Notes under the pieces: generated by a model
Seen by the model: the letters and a program-made list of their open reading frames with translations, nothing else
What the model was told of the DNA's origin: nothing
The model's database searches: none
Position numbers and translations under genes: made by a program
Assembly: GCA_965263455.1 (NCBI GenBank)
Contig: CBDHHN010000001.1
Location: forward strand, 496,001-560,000
Direction: 5' to 3'
Source of the DNA: CADEDH01 sp965263455
GTDB lineage: Bacteria > Actinomycetota > Acidimicrobiia > Acidimicrobiales > SZUA-35
DNA: 64,000 nt
Shown here: piece after piece, positions 52,858 through 60,854 of the stretch
Layout: every line of letters starts with the position of its first letter
Numbering within the stretch: position 1 is the first letter of the stretch

Positions 52858-53121
52858 ATGCGGTTGGGAAACATGTTCAAACGAGGCATGTCCTGCCAGG
52901 AGGTACTCGAGGTCATGCAGGCCTACCTCGACGGCGAGGTCGACGTCGAGGTGGCCCGGCAGGTGAGCGCCCACCTGGTCAAGTGCACGCGGTGCGAGAC
53001 CGAGACCCACGTCTACCGGCAGATCAAGGTCAGCCTGTCAAGCCGATCGATCGTCGTCGATCCCGAGGTCATGGCCGCGCTCAGCGACTTCGGCCACAAC
53101 CTGATGCATGAGGACCGCTGA
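52858..53121 (+). CDS. rsrA: zinc-binding anti-sigma factor (RsrA type)
   Basis: An 87-residue protein that would sequester the sigma factor until oxidised. The zinc ligands are Cys13, His39, Cys43 and Cys46, i.e. C-x25-H-x3-C-x2-C, the same spacing as RsrA (SCQEVLEVMQAYLDGEVD; SAHLVKCTRCETE). Oxidation of the paired cysteines releases zinc and the sigma factor in known systems. No TM helix: cytoplasmic. 3 nt after the sigma gene. The C-terminal ~30 residues are less conserved. Confidence 0.88.
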   Translation: MRLGNMFKRGMSCQEVLEVMQAYLDGEVDVEVARQVSAHLVKCTRCETETHVYRQIKVSLSSRSIVVDPEVMAALSDFGHNLMHEDR

Positions 53122-53173
53122 GTCCGATCCCGGCGCCAACCGGATGTGGGTTCCCCTCCTCCCCCGCCGGTGC

Positions 53174-53179
53174 TAGGCT
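53174..53179 (+). promoter_or_regulatory. -10 element of the leuA leader transcript
   Basis: TAGGCT preceded by TGC (extended -10), 7 nt before the leader-peptide GTG at 53187. The mRNA therefore probably begins at the leader peptide itself. Confidence 0.6.
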
Positions 53180-53186
53180 CCCCCGG

Positions 53187-53231
53187 GTGACCCTGCGTCT
53201 CGACCTCCGACTTCTGAGCCCGGCCGCCTGA
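53187..53231 (+). CDS. leuL: leuA leader peptide (14 residues, Leu-rich)
   Basis: GTG-initiated reading frame for MTLRLDLRLLSPAA, with five leucine codons (CTG, CTC, CTC, CTT, CTG) among 14 and a TGA stop inside the 5' arm of a terminator hairpin. This is the arrangement of a ribosome-mediated attenuator: stalling on Leu codons when charged tRNA-Leu is scarce would prevent terminator formation. There is no ribosome site; the -10 position implies leaderless initiation. Confidence 0.8.
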   Translation: MTLRLDLRLLSPAA

Positions 53232-53250
53232 TCAGGCGCGTCGGGTTTTT
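53219..53250 (+). terminator. attenuator terminator upstream of leuA
   Basis: The hairpin uses CCCG (53219-53222) with CGGG (53242-53245) and GCCTG (53226-53230) with CAGGC (53233-53237), then five T (53246-53250). It overlaps the leader-peptide stop codon. The competing antiterminator pairing was not worked out; the remaining leader to 53411 contains several inverted segments (for example GGTGGCCACC near 53284). Confidence 0.75.
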
Positions 53251-53411
53251 CATCAGATCGGAGACGAATCGAGCCGGGTCCAGGGTGGCCACCTCAGGTG
53301 ACGCCACCTGCCACAGGGCCCCGATCGCTCCCCGTCATGTCGTACGGAGCGCCCGGGAGCGCTCCACCCCTGTTGCACGCGTCACCCCGCACCAGCCCCG
53401 AGGAGTCCACG

Positions 53412-55094
53412 ATGACCAGCATCCGGCCCATGCCGATCGAGAAGTACCAGTCCTTCACCCCCATCCCCATCCCCGACCGCACCTGGCCCGACACCGTCAC
53501 CACCGAAGCCCCCTTGTGGTGCAGTGTCGACCTCCGCGACGGCAACCAGGCCCTCATCGAACCGATGAACCCTGAGCGCAAGGCGATGATGTTCCAGAAG
53601 CTGGTCGAGATCGGGTTCACCGAGATCGAGGTCGGCTTCCCCGCCGCCTCCGAGACCGACTTCGAGTTCGTCCGCCAGCTCATCACCGAGGACATGATCC
53701 CGGATCACGTGACCATCCAGGTCCTGACCCAGTCCCGGGACGAACTGATCGACCGGACCTACGAGTCGCTGGTCGGAGCCAAGCAGGCCATCGTCCACCT
53801 GTACAACTCGACCTCGACCGTGCAACGGCGGGTGGTGTTCGGGCTCGACGAGGCCGGCATCATCGACATCGCGGTCAAGGGTGCCGAACGATGCAAGATG
53901 AACGAGGCCCGGCTGGGCGGTGACACCCGCATCCGCTACGAGTACTCGCCAGAGAGCTTCACCGGGACCGAGCTGCCCTTCGCCAAGCAGATCTGCGAGG
54001 CGGTCATGGACGTCTTCCAACCGACGCCCGCCGATCCGTTGATCCTCAACCTGCCGGCCACGGTGGAGATGAGCACGGCCAACATCTACGGCGACATGAT
54101 CGAGTGGTTCCATCGCAACATCCGGGACCGGGAGTCGATCGTGCTGTCGCTCCACCCCCACAACGACCGGGGCACCGCCGTCGCCGCCTCCGAGTTCGGG
54201 GTCATGGCCGGGGCCGACCGGGTCGAAGGCACCCTGTTCGGCAACGGCGAGCGAACCGGCAACGTCGACGTGGTGACCTTGGCCCTCAACCTGTTCAGCC
54301 AGGGCGTGGATCCCAAGCTCGACCTGACCGAGATCAACGACCTCCGGCGCGTGGCCGAGCACTGCAACCAGCTGCCGGTCCACCCTCGCCACCCCTACGT
54401 CGGCGACCTCGTCTACACCGCCTTCTCCGGCTCCCATCAGGACGCCATCAAGAAGGGCTTCGAAGCCATGGATGCCACGGGCCAGACCCTGTGGGAGGTT
54501 CCCTACCTGCCCATCGATCCCCAGGATGTGGGCCGGACCTACGAGGACGTGATTCGGGTCAACTCCCAGTCGGGCAAGGGCGGCGTCGCCTACCTGCTCA
54601 AGACCGAGCAGGAGCTGGACCTGCCCCGACGGCTGCAGATCGAGTTCACCCGGGTGGTGCAACACATCACCGACACCACGGGCAAGGAGATCACGGGTCA
54701 GCAGATCTGGGAGGAGTTCCGGAACCACTACCTGGCGCCGGCCAAGCCCTATGAGCTGGTCTCGTTCTCGATGTCGCAGAACGCGGCCGGAGCGGACCGG
54801 ACCCAGATCTCGGCCCGAATCAAGATCGACGGTGAGGAGGCCACCTTCGAAGGCGAGGGTGGTGGCGCCATCGAGGCCTTCGTCAACGCCATCAACGACA
54901 ACCGTGGCCTCGACGTCCGGGTGCTCGACTACCACGAACACGCCATCGGCACCGGAGCCGACGCCAAGGCCGTCAGCTACCTGGAACTGAAGATCGGTGA
55001 CCGGGAGCTGTGGGGCGTCGGCATCCACACCGACATCACCACCGCCTCGCTCCAGGCCATCGTCTCCGGGACCAACCGGGCCGCCGGCAACTGA
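53412..55094 (+). CDS. leuA: 2-isopropylmalate synthase (LeuA type 2)
   Basis: First committed enzyme of leucine synthesis: condenses acetyl-CoA with 2-ketoisovalerate. 560 residues from ATG 53412 (AGGAG 6 nt upstream), the length of the long actinobacterial form. The catalytic barrel has SVDLRDGNQALIEPM, EVGFPAASETDFEF, and metal-binding HxH in SLHPHNDRGTAVAA; then GTLFGNGERTGNVDVV. The C-terminal regulatory domain (about 430-555) binds leucine for feedback inhibition (DRTQISARIKIDGEEATFEG; DVRVLDYHEHAIG). Transcription is apparently attenuated by the leader upstream. Confidence 0.97.
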   Translation: MTSIRPMPIEKYQSFTPIPIPDRTWPDTVTTEAPLWCSVDLRDGNQALIEPMNPERKAMMFQKLVEIGFTEIEVGFPAASETDFEFVRQLITEDMIPDHVTIQVLTQSRDELIDRTYESLVGAKQAIVHLYNSTSTVQRRVVFGLDEAGIIDIAVKGAERCKMNEARLGGDTRIRYEYSPESFTGTELPFAKQICEAVMDVFQPTPADPLILNLPATVEMSTANIYGDMIEWFHRNIRDRESIVLSLHPHNDRGTAVAASEFGVMAGADRVEGTLFGNGERTGNVDVVTLALNLFSQGVDPKLDLTEINDLRRVAEHCNQLPVHPRHPYVGDLVYTAFSGSHQDAIKKGFEAMDATGQTLWEVPYLPIDPQDVGRTYEDVIRVNSQSGKGGVAYLLKTEQELDLPRRLQIEFTRVVQHITDTTGKEITGQQIWEEFRNHYLAPAKPYELVSFSMSQNAAGADRTQISARIKIDGEEATFEGEGGGAIEAFVNAINDNRGLDVRVLDYHEHAIGTGADAKAVSYLELKIGDRELWGVGIHTDITTASLQAIVSGTNRAAGN

Positions 55095-55099
55095 TCCGA

Positions 55100-55137
55100 C
55101 GCCGGTCCGCCCCCGTCCTTGGCGGGGCGGACCGGCG
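55100..55137. terminator. bidirectional terminator between leuA and the DUF3179 gene
   Basis: A perfect 14-bp stem (CGCCGGTCCGCCCC / GGGGCGGACCGGCG) with a 10-nt loop, 5 nt after leuA's stop and 37 nt after the convergent gene's stop. Confidence 0.75.
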
Positions 55138-55174
55138 ACCACCCGATGGCCGGGAGCGGCCCTCGGGGCGGCGT

Positions 55175-56473
55175 TCAGGCCGGATCGATCAACACGGTGC
55201 CGGGTTGATAGGTGGCCCAGGCGAACCAGAAGGCGTCGGTGTGGGGGACGGCCACCAGCCGCTCCCCCGCCAGCGGGCCCTCGACCGCCGTGCCCAGGAT
55301 GTTCCACCGGCTCCCGGTCTGGTCGTCGACGAAGCCGTCCTCGACGGCCCGAAACGTCAGTGGCGTGCCGTCGGCGGCCCGCGGCACGAAGACGCCCGTC
55401 TGCCCCACGTCTCGGCCCTCGCTCACGGCGAACCGATCGAGCGGGGAGGCCAGACCGGGCCGGTGCCACACCACCAGGTCGCGGCCGCCCTCGGCCACGG
55501 GGATGACGGGTCGTCGGGCCAGGTCGTCGAAGCGCACGGCGACCGGTCCGAGGTCGTCGACCACCCCCACGACCCGGGCCTTGGCCGCCAGGGTGCGGTC
55601 GATCTCGCCCACGAAGAAGCCATCGAAGGGGTCGATGTCCTCCCCGTCGTAGCCCCCGTAGGGGTTGGTGCCGTACAGCCCGAAGTACTGGGGCGGGGCT
55701 CCCAGGTTCCGGGTCAGGACCTGGCCGTCGGGATGGGCGGCCAACCACTGGCCGTAACTCACGGTCTGGGTCGGAACCAGATCGAGGCGGGAACCGGCCA
55801 GATGCCCCACCAGGGCCTGGCCGGTGAAGTGGGCCCACAGGGTCTCGGTCTGCCGGTCGTACATGACCAGGGCCGACTGGTACAGCTCCCCCGAGGTCCC
55901 GAAATCGAGGACGCGGTCGCCGAGCCGACGGTCGAAGGTCAGGGCCGAGTTGCACAGGGGGCAGAACGTGACCGTGACCGGCACACCCCCGATCTCGGTG
56001 TTCACGATCTCGTGCCAGATCATGAGCTGGATGGGGAAGGCCCGGGCGTCGCCGTTGACCTCGACCGCCACCACGGCCTCCTCGGGGTCGAGTTCGTAGT
56101 CGAGCAGATCGGGCGGGGCGTAGGTCGGCTCGTCGATGGGGAAGATCCCGTCCGGAGGTTGGCCCCCGGAGCGGATGAGGTCGGGGTCGACCACCGGTGG
56201 GGGAAACGAGCGGTGGCGGCGATCGCCTCGGAGCGCCGACTCCTCCACCGGGCGGCCGGCATCGACGCCGGCTGCGCCCGAGCCCGGGGCGGCCGCCGGA
56301 CCCGGCTTCGGGGCCTCGGCGTCGCCGATGGCCGGAGCGGAGCCGCCGCAGGCCGCCGCCACCAGAGCGATGACCAGGGCCACGATCGTGGCCACCGGCA
56401 CCGGCGGGGGCGACACCATCACCGGTGGCGGCGGCGATGACGGGGGCCGCCGTCGTCCGGCGTTTCGATCCAT
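55175..56473 (-). CDS. DUF3179 lipoprotein
   Basis: A 432-residue predicted lipoprotein. ATG 56473 gives a Pro/Arg-rich start, a hydrophobic helix (VATIVALVIALVAA) and lipobox AAC with Cys42. The DUF3179 domain is clear: ARAFPIQLMIWHEIVNTEIGG, the CxxC-bearing VTFCPLCNSALTFDR, LYQSALVMYDRQTETLW, and FTGQALVGHLAG. Function of the family is unknown; the FCPLCNS motif suggests a redox or metal role. A mild composition bias in the linker (43-90). Convergent with leuA. Confidence 0.88.
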   Translation of the reverse strand: MDRNAGRRRPPSSPPPPVMVSPPPVPVATIVALVIALVAAACGGSAPAIGDAEAPKPGPAAAPGSGAAGVDAGRPVEESALRGDRRHRSFPPPVVDPDLIRSGGQPPDGIFPIDEPTYAPPDLLDYELDPEEAVVAVEVNGDARAFPIQLMIWHEIVNTEIGGVPVTVTFCPLCNSALTFDRRLGDRVLDFGTSGELYQSALVMYDRQTETLWAHFTGQALVGHLAGSRLDLVPTQTVSYGQWLAAHPDGQVLTRNLGAPPQYFGLYGTNPYGGYDGEDIDPFDGFFVGEIDRTLAAKARVVGVVDDLGPVAVRFDDLARRPVIPVAEGGRDLVVWHRPGLASPLDRFAVSEGRDVGQTGVFVPRAADGTPLTFRAVEDGFVDDQTGSRWNILGTAVEGPLAGERLVAVPHTDAFWFAWATYQPGTVLIDPA

Positions 56474-56525
56474 GGCCCCGGGAACCCGGCGACCACGGCC
56501 CGGCCTTCCCGACCGGCTCCGCCGC

Positions 56526-58079
56526 TCAGAACGACCGCTCGTCGTCCGGCGCGAAGTCGGACCAACTGGGAGCAGGACCCGTGGGCTCGACCACCTCCGG
56601 TGGGTCATCACGGCGCCTGCTCCGACGGGCGCCACGGGCGGCGTCCGGGCCGTCGGTGGCGCCCGGACCGTCCGGCGACCCGACCCCGGCGTCGCCCGAC
56701 ACCGTGGACGACCGAGCCGCCACCGATGGCGAACGGGCCTCGGCGGCCGTGACATCGGCGGGCTCCACCCCGGCCTCGTCCAGTGCCGTGGCCTCCGGGT
56801 CGGCGGTTCCGACCAGGACGGCGGCCATCACCGTGGTCAGGGGCACGGCGGCCACCAGCCCGATCGAACCGGTGAGGGTGCGGACGATCTCGACGGCCAC
56901 GATCTCGGAGTTGGCCACCGAGCCCAGGGGCTGGTCGGAGGCGGCGAACACCAGCAGCAGGGGCATTCCGGCCCCGGCGTAGGCCAGGAGCAGGGTGTTG
57001 ACGGTGGACGCGATGTGCTCTCGGCCGACCCGGATGCCCGAGGTGACCAACTGGGCGATCGACAGCGACGGATTGCGGCGCCGTAGTTCGGCCACCGTCG
57101 CCACCTGGGTCACCGTGACGTCGTCGAGCGCCCCCAGCGCACCGAGCACGGCACCCCCGAGGAGCAGGGCTGGCAGGTCGATGTCGGCCACGAGGGGCAG
57201 GGCCAGGCCCTCCTCGGTGGCGAGCCCGCTGAACCCGGCGAGGTCGAAGAACAGGGCCGAGATCGTCAGGGTGAGGACGAGCGCGCCCAAGGTCCCGGCC
57301 AGGGCCACGGTGGTGGTGGGCGTGAACCCATGGGTCAGGTACAGGCTGACGAAGGCGATCACCGATGCGGCCACGACGGCCACCAACACCGGATCGTTGC
57401 CGTCGAGCACGCTGGGAGCCACGAACCCGACCAGCACGACCACGGTGACCGCCATGGCGGCCAGGGCCAGCACGCCGCGAAAGCGCCCCAGGGCCACCAC
57501 GACGAGGCCGAAGAACAGGGCCAACCACACGAGGACGGCGCCCCGGGCCCGATCGGCGTAGAAGTAGAAGGCGGTCGAGGGCTCATAACCCAGGATCACG
57601 GCGTCGCCCACCCGCAGGACGGGCGCCGGGGCCCCGATGGTGAGGTTGTACTCGGGCAGCAGGATCACGCTGTCGGCGTCGGGCCCCTCGTGCACGATGA
57701 AGGTGAAGGCCCGGCACTGTGACGGGTTCTCGGGCGTGGCGTAGGAGCACGGCCCCTCCGTCACCGACTCCACCGTGGCCTCGAACCGATCGGTGACCAT
57801 GCCCAGCTCGGAGGCCTGGTCGATGGCCACCTGACGGCCCTGCCCGTCGGGCCACAGCGCCGCCACCCCCAGCAGGGTCAGCACCCCGGCCACGGCCACC
57901 GCCGCCAGGATGACCCGGAGGGCGGGCACGCCCAACCACACGTCCCACCCCCCGCCGAGCTCGTGGCTGTGTCCGTGTCCATGGTCGTGTCCATGGTCGT
58001 GCCCATCGTGGGCCCCGGGCCCGTCCCGGTGGCGGGGAACCGGAGGCGAGGGGGCGCGACGGGGATCGGAGGACGACAT
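56526..58079 (-). CDS. YibE/F-like polytopic membrane protein
   Basis: A 517-residue membrane protein. Residues 24-40 are a His/Asp/Gly run (AHDGHDHGHDHGHGHSHE). TM1 is near 54-74; an extracytoplasmic domain of ~90 residues (FEATVESVTEGPCSYATPE, two Cys) follows; then seven or eight TM helices with the YibE/F hallmarks LTHGFTPTTTVALAGTLG and LGALDDVTVTQVATVAELRR followed by HIASTVNTLLLAYAG. A disordered C-terminal ~85 residues. Function unknown; the His-rich N-terminus may bind metal. Confidence 0.88.
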   Translation of the reverse strand: MSSSDPRRAPSPPVPRHRDGPGAHDGHDHGHDHGHGHSHELGGGWDVWLGVPALRVILAAVAVAGVLTLLGVAALWPDGQGRQVAIDQASELGMVTDRFEATVESVTEGPCSYATPENPSQCRAFTFIVHEGPDADSVILLPEYNLTIGAPAPVLRVGDAVILGYEPSTAFYFYADRARGAVLVWLALFFGLVVVALGRFRGVLALAAMAVTVVVLVGFVAPSVLDGNDPVLVAVVAASVIAFVSLYLTHGFTPTTTVALAGTLGALVLTLTISALFFDLAGFSGLATEEGLALPLVADIDLPALLLGGAVLGALGALDDVTVTQVATVAELRRRNPSLSIAQLVTSGIRVGREHIASTVNTLLLAYAGAGMPLLLVFAASDQPLGSVANSEIVAVEIVRTLTGSIGLVAAVPLTTVMAAVLVGTADPEATALDEAGVEPADVTAAEARSPSVAARSSTVSGDAGVGSPDGPGATDGPDAARGARRSRRRDDPPEVVEPTGPAPSWSDFAPDDERSF

Positions 58080-58130
58080 CGGGAACCAGTCTGCCCCGAA
58101 CCGGGGCCGGCCCGGTGGCGCCCGGGCGCG

Positions 58131-59612
58131 TCAGCCTTCGAGGCGCGCCGGGCGGGCGGTGTGACCCTCGATGGTGGTGAAGAACTGGGCCAGCACCTTG
58201 GGCACGGCGTAGGACCACGTCGGGTAGGGGTGGACGGCCAGGGCCACCCGCCCGATGTAGGTCCGCAGTTGCAGGGCCAGCGACAGCTCGGCCAGGATCT
58301 CGCCCGCCCGCTCGGCCACCACGGTGGCCCCCACGATGCGGCCTCCGGCCAGTGTGCCGGTCACACCCTTGGGCCCCGAGATGACCTTCAGGTAGCCGTC
58401 GACGGCGTCGGCGGCCAAGGCCCGGTCGTGACCGTGGAGGGGCAGTTCGGCCACCCGGGCCCGTCGGCCCCAGCGTGTTGCGGCCTCGGCCTCGCCGAGG
58501 CCGACGGCGGCCACCTCCGGTGTGGTGAACGTGACCCGGGGAACGGCCTCGGGCCGGTATCGGCTGCGGACCACCCGGCGCAGGATGTTGCCGGCCGCCA
58601 GTCGGCCCATGTGGTCGGCGGCATGGGTCAGCTGGGCCAGGCCGGTGATGTCGCCGGCGGCCCAGGTCCGACCGAGGCTGGTGGAGAGGTCGAGCCCGGT
58701 GGCCACGTGGCCCCGGTCGGTGAGCTCGATCCCGGCCTCGACCAGGCCACCCCGGTCTGCGTTGGGCCGACGTCCGACGGCGACCAGGATCCGCTCGACC
58801 ACCACCTCCGACCCGTCGACCAAACCCTCGAACGAACCCTCGTCCGAACCAGTGTCCAGAATCAGCCGATGGTCGCCCCCGGGCCCCGCCGTCACCTCGC
58901 GGACCCCGACACCGGTCCGCACGGTGACCCCGGCCTCGGTCAACGACCGGGTCACCACGGCCGACGCCGCCGCCTCCTCGGCCGCCAGCAACCGGGGGGC
59001 GACGTCGATGATGGTCACCGGCACCCCCAGCCCCGCGAAGGCCTGACCCAGCTCACATCCGATGGCGCCGCCCCCGATGATGGCCAACGACCTCGGGGCC
59101 CGTGCCAGGTCCCACACCGTGTCCGAGGTCAGAGGGTCGGCCTCGGCCAGTCCCGGGATGGGAGGCAGCACCGGCCGGCTGCCGAGGGCGACCACCACGC
59201 CCCGGGCCTCGATGTCGCGCCCATCGGCCCGAAGCCGACCCGGGCCGGTCACGGTGCCCTCGGCCTCGAGCACCGTGGCCCCCTCGCTCCGGAGCACCTC
59301 GGCGTTCTCGCTGGCGGCGATGGTGTCCACCACCGAACGGACGCGCTCGAAGGCCCGATCGAAGTCGAGTCCGGCCCGGGCCGACTCGATCAGGGTCTTG
59401 GACGGCACGCAGCCGGTGAAGGTGCAGTCCCCGCCCAGCGGACCGTTGTTGACCAGGAGGGCCGACGCCCCCCGGCGGTGCGCCTCGCGGACCACGGCCA
59501 GACCGGCCGCGCCGCCGCCGAGGACGGCGACGTCGACCCGGGTCGGCGGTCGGGAGTCAGGGGCGGTCGACGATGGAGCCGGTGCCCCGGTGGGCGAGTT
59601 GGAGACGGTCAC
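58131..59612 (-). CDS. FAD-dependent pyridine nucleotide-disulfide oxidoreductase
   Basis: A 493-residue flavoenzyme of the dihydrolipoamide dehydrogenase/mercuric reductase/glutathione reductase class. FAD loop VAVLGGGAAGLAVVREA (28-44), redox disulfide Cys-x4-Cys in LGGDCTFTGCVPSKTL, NAD(P) loop SLAIIGGGAIGCELGQAF, second FAD site TWAAGDITGLAQLTHAA, and an interface ending AVHPYPTWSYAVPK in place of the usual HxxPT.SE. There is no C-terminal vicinal Cys pair of MerA and no NmerA domain, so mercury is unlikely. Actual disulfide substrate unknown. GTG 59612 overlaps the preceding gene stop as GTGA. Confidence 0.9.
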   Translation of the reverse strand: MTVSNSPTGAPAPSSTAPDSRPPTRVDVAVLGGGAAGLAVVREAHRRGASALLVNNGPLGGDCTFTGCVPSKTLIESARAGLDFDRAFERVRSVVDTIAASENAEVLRSEGATVLEAEGTVTGPGRLRADGRDIEARGVVVALGSRPVLPPIPGLAEADPLTSDTVWDLARAPRSLAIIGGGAIGCELGQAFAGLGVPVTIIDVAPRLLAAEEAAASAVVTRSLTEAGVTVRTGVGVREVTAGPGGDHRLILDTGSDEGSFEGLVDGSEVVVERILVAVGRRPNADRGGLVEAGIELTDRGHVATGLDLSTSLGRTWAAGDITGLAQLTHAADHMGRLAAGNILRRVVRSRYRPEAVPRVTFTTPEVAAVGLGEAEAATRWGRRARVAELPLHGHDRALAADAVDGYLKVISGPKGVTGTLAGGRIVGATVVAERAGEILAELSLALQLRTYIGRVALAVHPYPTWSYAVPKVLAQFFTTIEGHTARPARLEG

Positions 59613-59995
59613 CCATCGTCCAACCCGGTGGTCCGTCGGGGGCTTCCCACCCCCGTGTACCGGGACAGGGGTCGGCTCCAGCGGGCCTCGAACCAGCCCC
59701 GGTCGCGGGCGTGGGCGTGGAAGTGCTCGGGGACCTGACGCATGGTGTCATCGAGCTGCCACTCCCCCGGGCCGAACCGCTCGTCGGCGGCGGCGGCCAG
59801 CGCCGCCAGCAACCGCTGCCGGGTCGGTTCGTCGACGGTCGGACCGTGGCCCCACCACACGACCATGGGCACGGCGCACACCTCGCAGTCGGCCACCCAC
59901 CCGTCGTCGGTCACCGCGTACCAGTGGGTCCAGCGGTCGGCCCGGCACAGCTCGCAGTCGGGCTCGGTCGGCGGGTACGGGCGGTCATGGGCCAT
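59609..59995 (-). CDS. small CxxC protein coupled to the disulfide oxidoreductase
   Basis: A 128-residue protein from ATG 59995 (MAHDRPYPPTEPDCELC); a longer frame begins inside trpA but adds no similarity. Two CxxC pairs lie 20 residues apart (CELCRADRWTHWYAV; ADCEVCAVPMVVWWGHG), suggesting a zinc ribbon or a dithiol protein. A helical region with PTRQRLLAALAAAADERF and a His-rich PEHFHAHARDRGWFEARW follow. I do not recognise the family. Its stop overlaps the flavoenzyme start (GTGA), so the two are made together. Confidence 0.7.
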   Translation of the reverse strand: MAHDRPYPPTEPDCELCRADRWTHWYAVTDDGWVADCEVCAVPMVVWWGHGPTVDEPTRQRLLAALAAAADERFGPGEWQLDDTMRQVPEHFHAHARDRGWFEARWSRPLSRYTGVGSPRRTTGLDDG

Positions 59996-60056
59996 ATCAG
60001 CCCCGGTGACCGAATGGGGTCGGGGCTCCGGGCCGTCGTCCCCGACCGCTCCGTCC

Positions 60057-60854
60057 TCAGCCACCATCGAGGGCGGCCCGGATCTCGGCCACGAAGGCGA
60101 TCGCGTCGTCGATCCGTCCCGAGTCCAGGATGCGGCGGATGACGGCCGAGCCGACGATCACCCCGTCGGCCACCTGACTGACCTCGACCGCCTGCTCCGG
60201 GGTCGACACCCCGACCCCGACCAGGACGGGCTTGTCGGTCAACGGCTTCAGCCGTCGGGCCATGTCGACGGCGCTGGCCGCCAATTCCGCCCGCTCACCG
60301 GTGATGCCGACCAGGCCGACCCCGTAGACGAAGCCCCGGGCCCGCTCGATGATGGCCGGGAGCCGATCGTCCGGTGCGGTGGGGGCTGCGAGCAGAACCG
60401 TCTCCACTCCCGCCTGATCGGCGACCTCGGCCCAGGGCCCGATCTCCTCCAACGGCAGATCGGGCAGGATGGCGGCGCAGATGCCGGCCTCCCGCAACGA
60501 GGCGGCGAACCGCTCGAAGCCCATGCGGAAGCAGATGTTGTAGTAGGTCATGGCGATCAGGGGAACGCCGGGATCGGTCTTGGCCACCTCGGCCAGGATG
60601 GCCATCGGGTTGGCCCCGGCCTCCAACGCCAGGGTCGACGACTCCTGGATGGTGGGGCCGTCCATGACCGGGTCGCTGAACGGGATACCGATCTCGATGG
60701 CGTCGGCCCCCGCCGCGGCCAACCCGTCGATCAGCTCGGCCCAGTGGCCGACCGGGTAGCCGCCGGTGATGTAGGGCAGGAGCAGTTTGCGGCCCTCGTC
60801 ACGCCGGGCCCGCAGGTGGGTCTCGAGGACACCCGCTCCCTCGACCGCGCTCAC
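60057..60854 (-). CDS. trpA: tryptophan synthase alpha chain
   Basis: Splits indole-3-glycerol phosphate to indole and passes indole to TrpB. 265 residues. Catalytic Glu54 and Asp65 in ADAIEIGIPFSDPVMDGP; also LLPYITGGYP, phosphate site GVGVSTPEQAVEV and GVIVGSAVI. GTG 60854 overlaps trpB's stop (GTGA). Last trp gene of the run. Confidence 0.97.
   Translation of the reverse strand: MSAVEGAGVLETHLRARRDEGRKLLLPYITGGYPVGHWAELIDGLAAAGADAIEIGIPFSDPVMDGPTIQESSTLALEAGANPMAILAEVAKTDPGVPLIAMTYYNICFRMGFERFAASLREAGICAAILPDLPLEEIGPWAEVADQAGVETVLLAAPTAPDDRLPAIIERARGFVYGVGLVGITGERAELAASAVDMARRLKPLTDKPVLVGVGVSTPEQAVEVSQVADGVIVGSAVIRRILDSGRIDDAIAFVAEIRAALDGG

Noticed and set aside
58131..59612. Flavoenzyme as mercuric reductase (merA)
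   Set aside because: No C-terminal Cys pair, no heavy-metal-binding N-terminal domain and no merR/merT/merP nearby.
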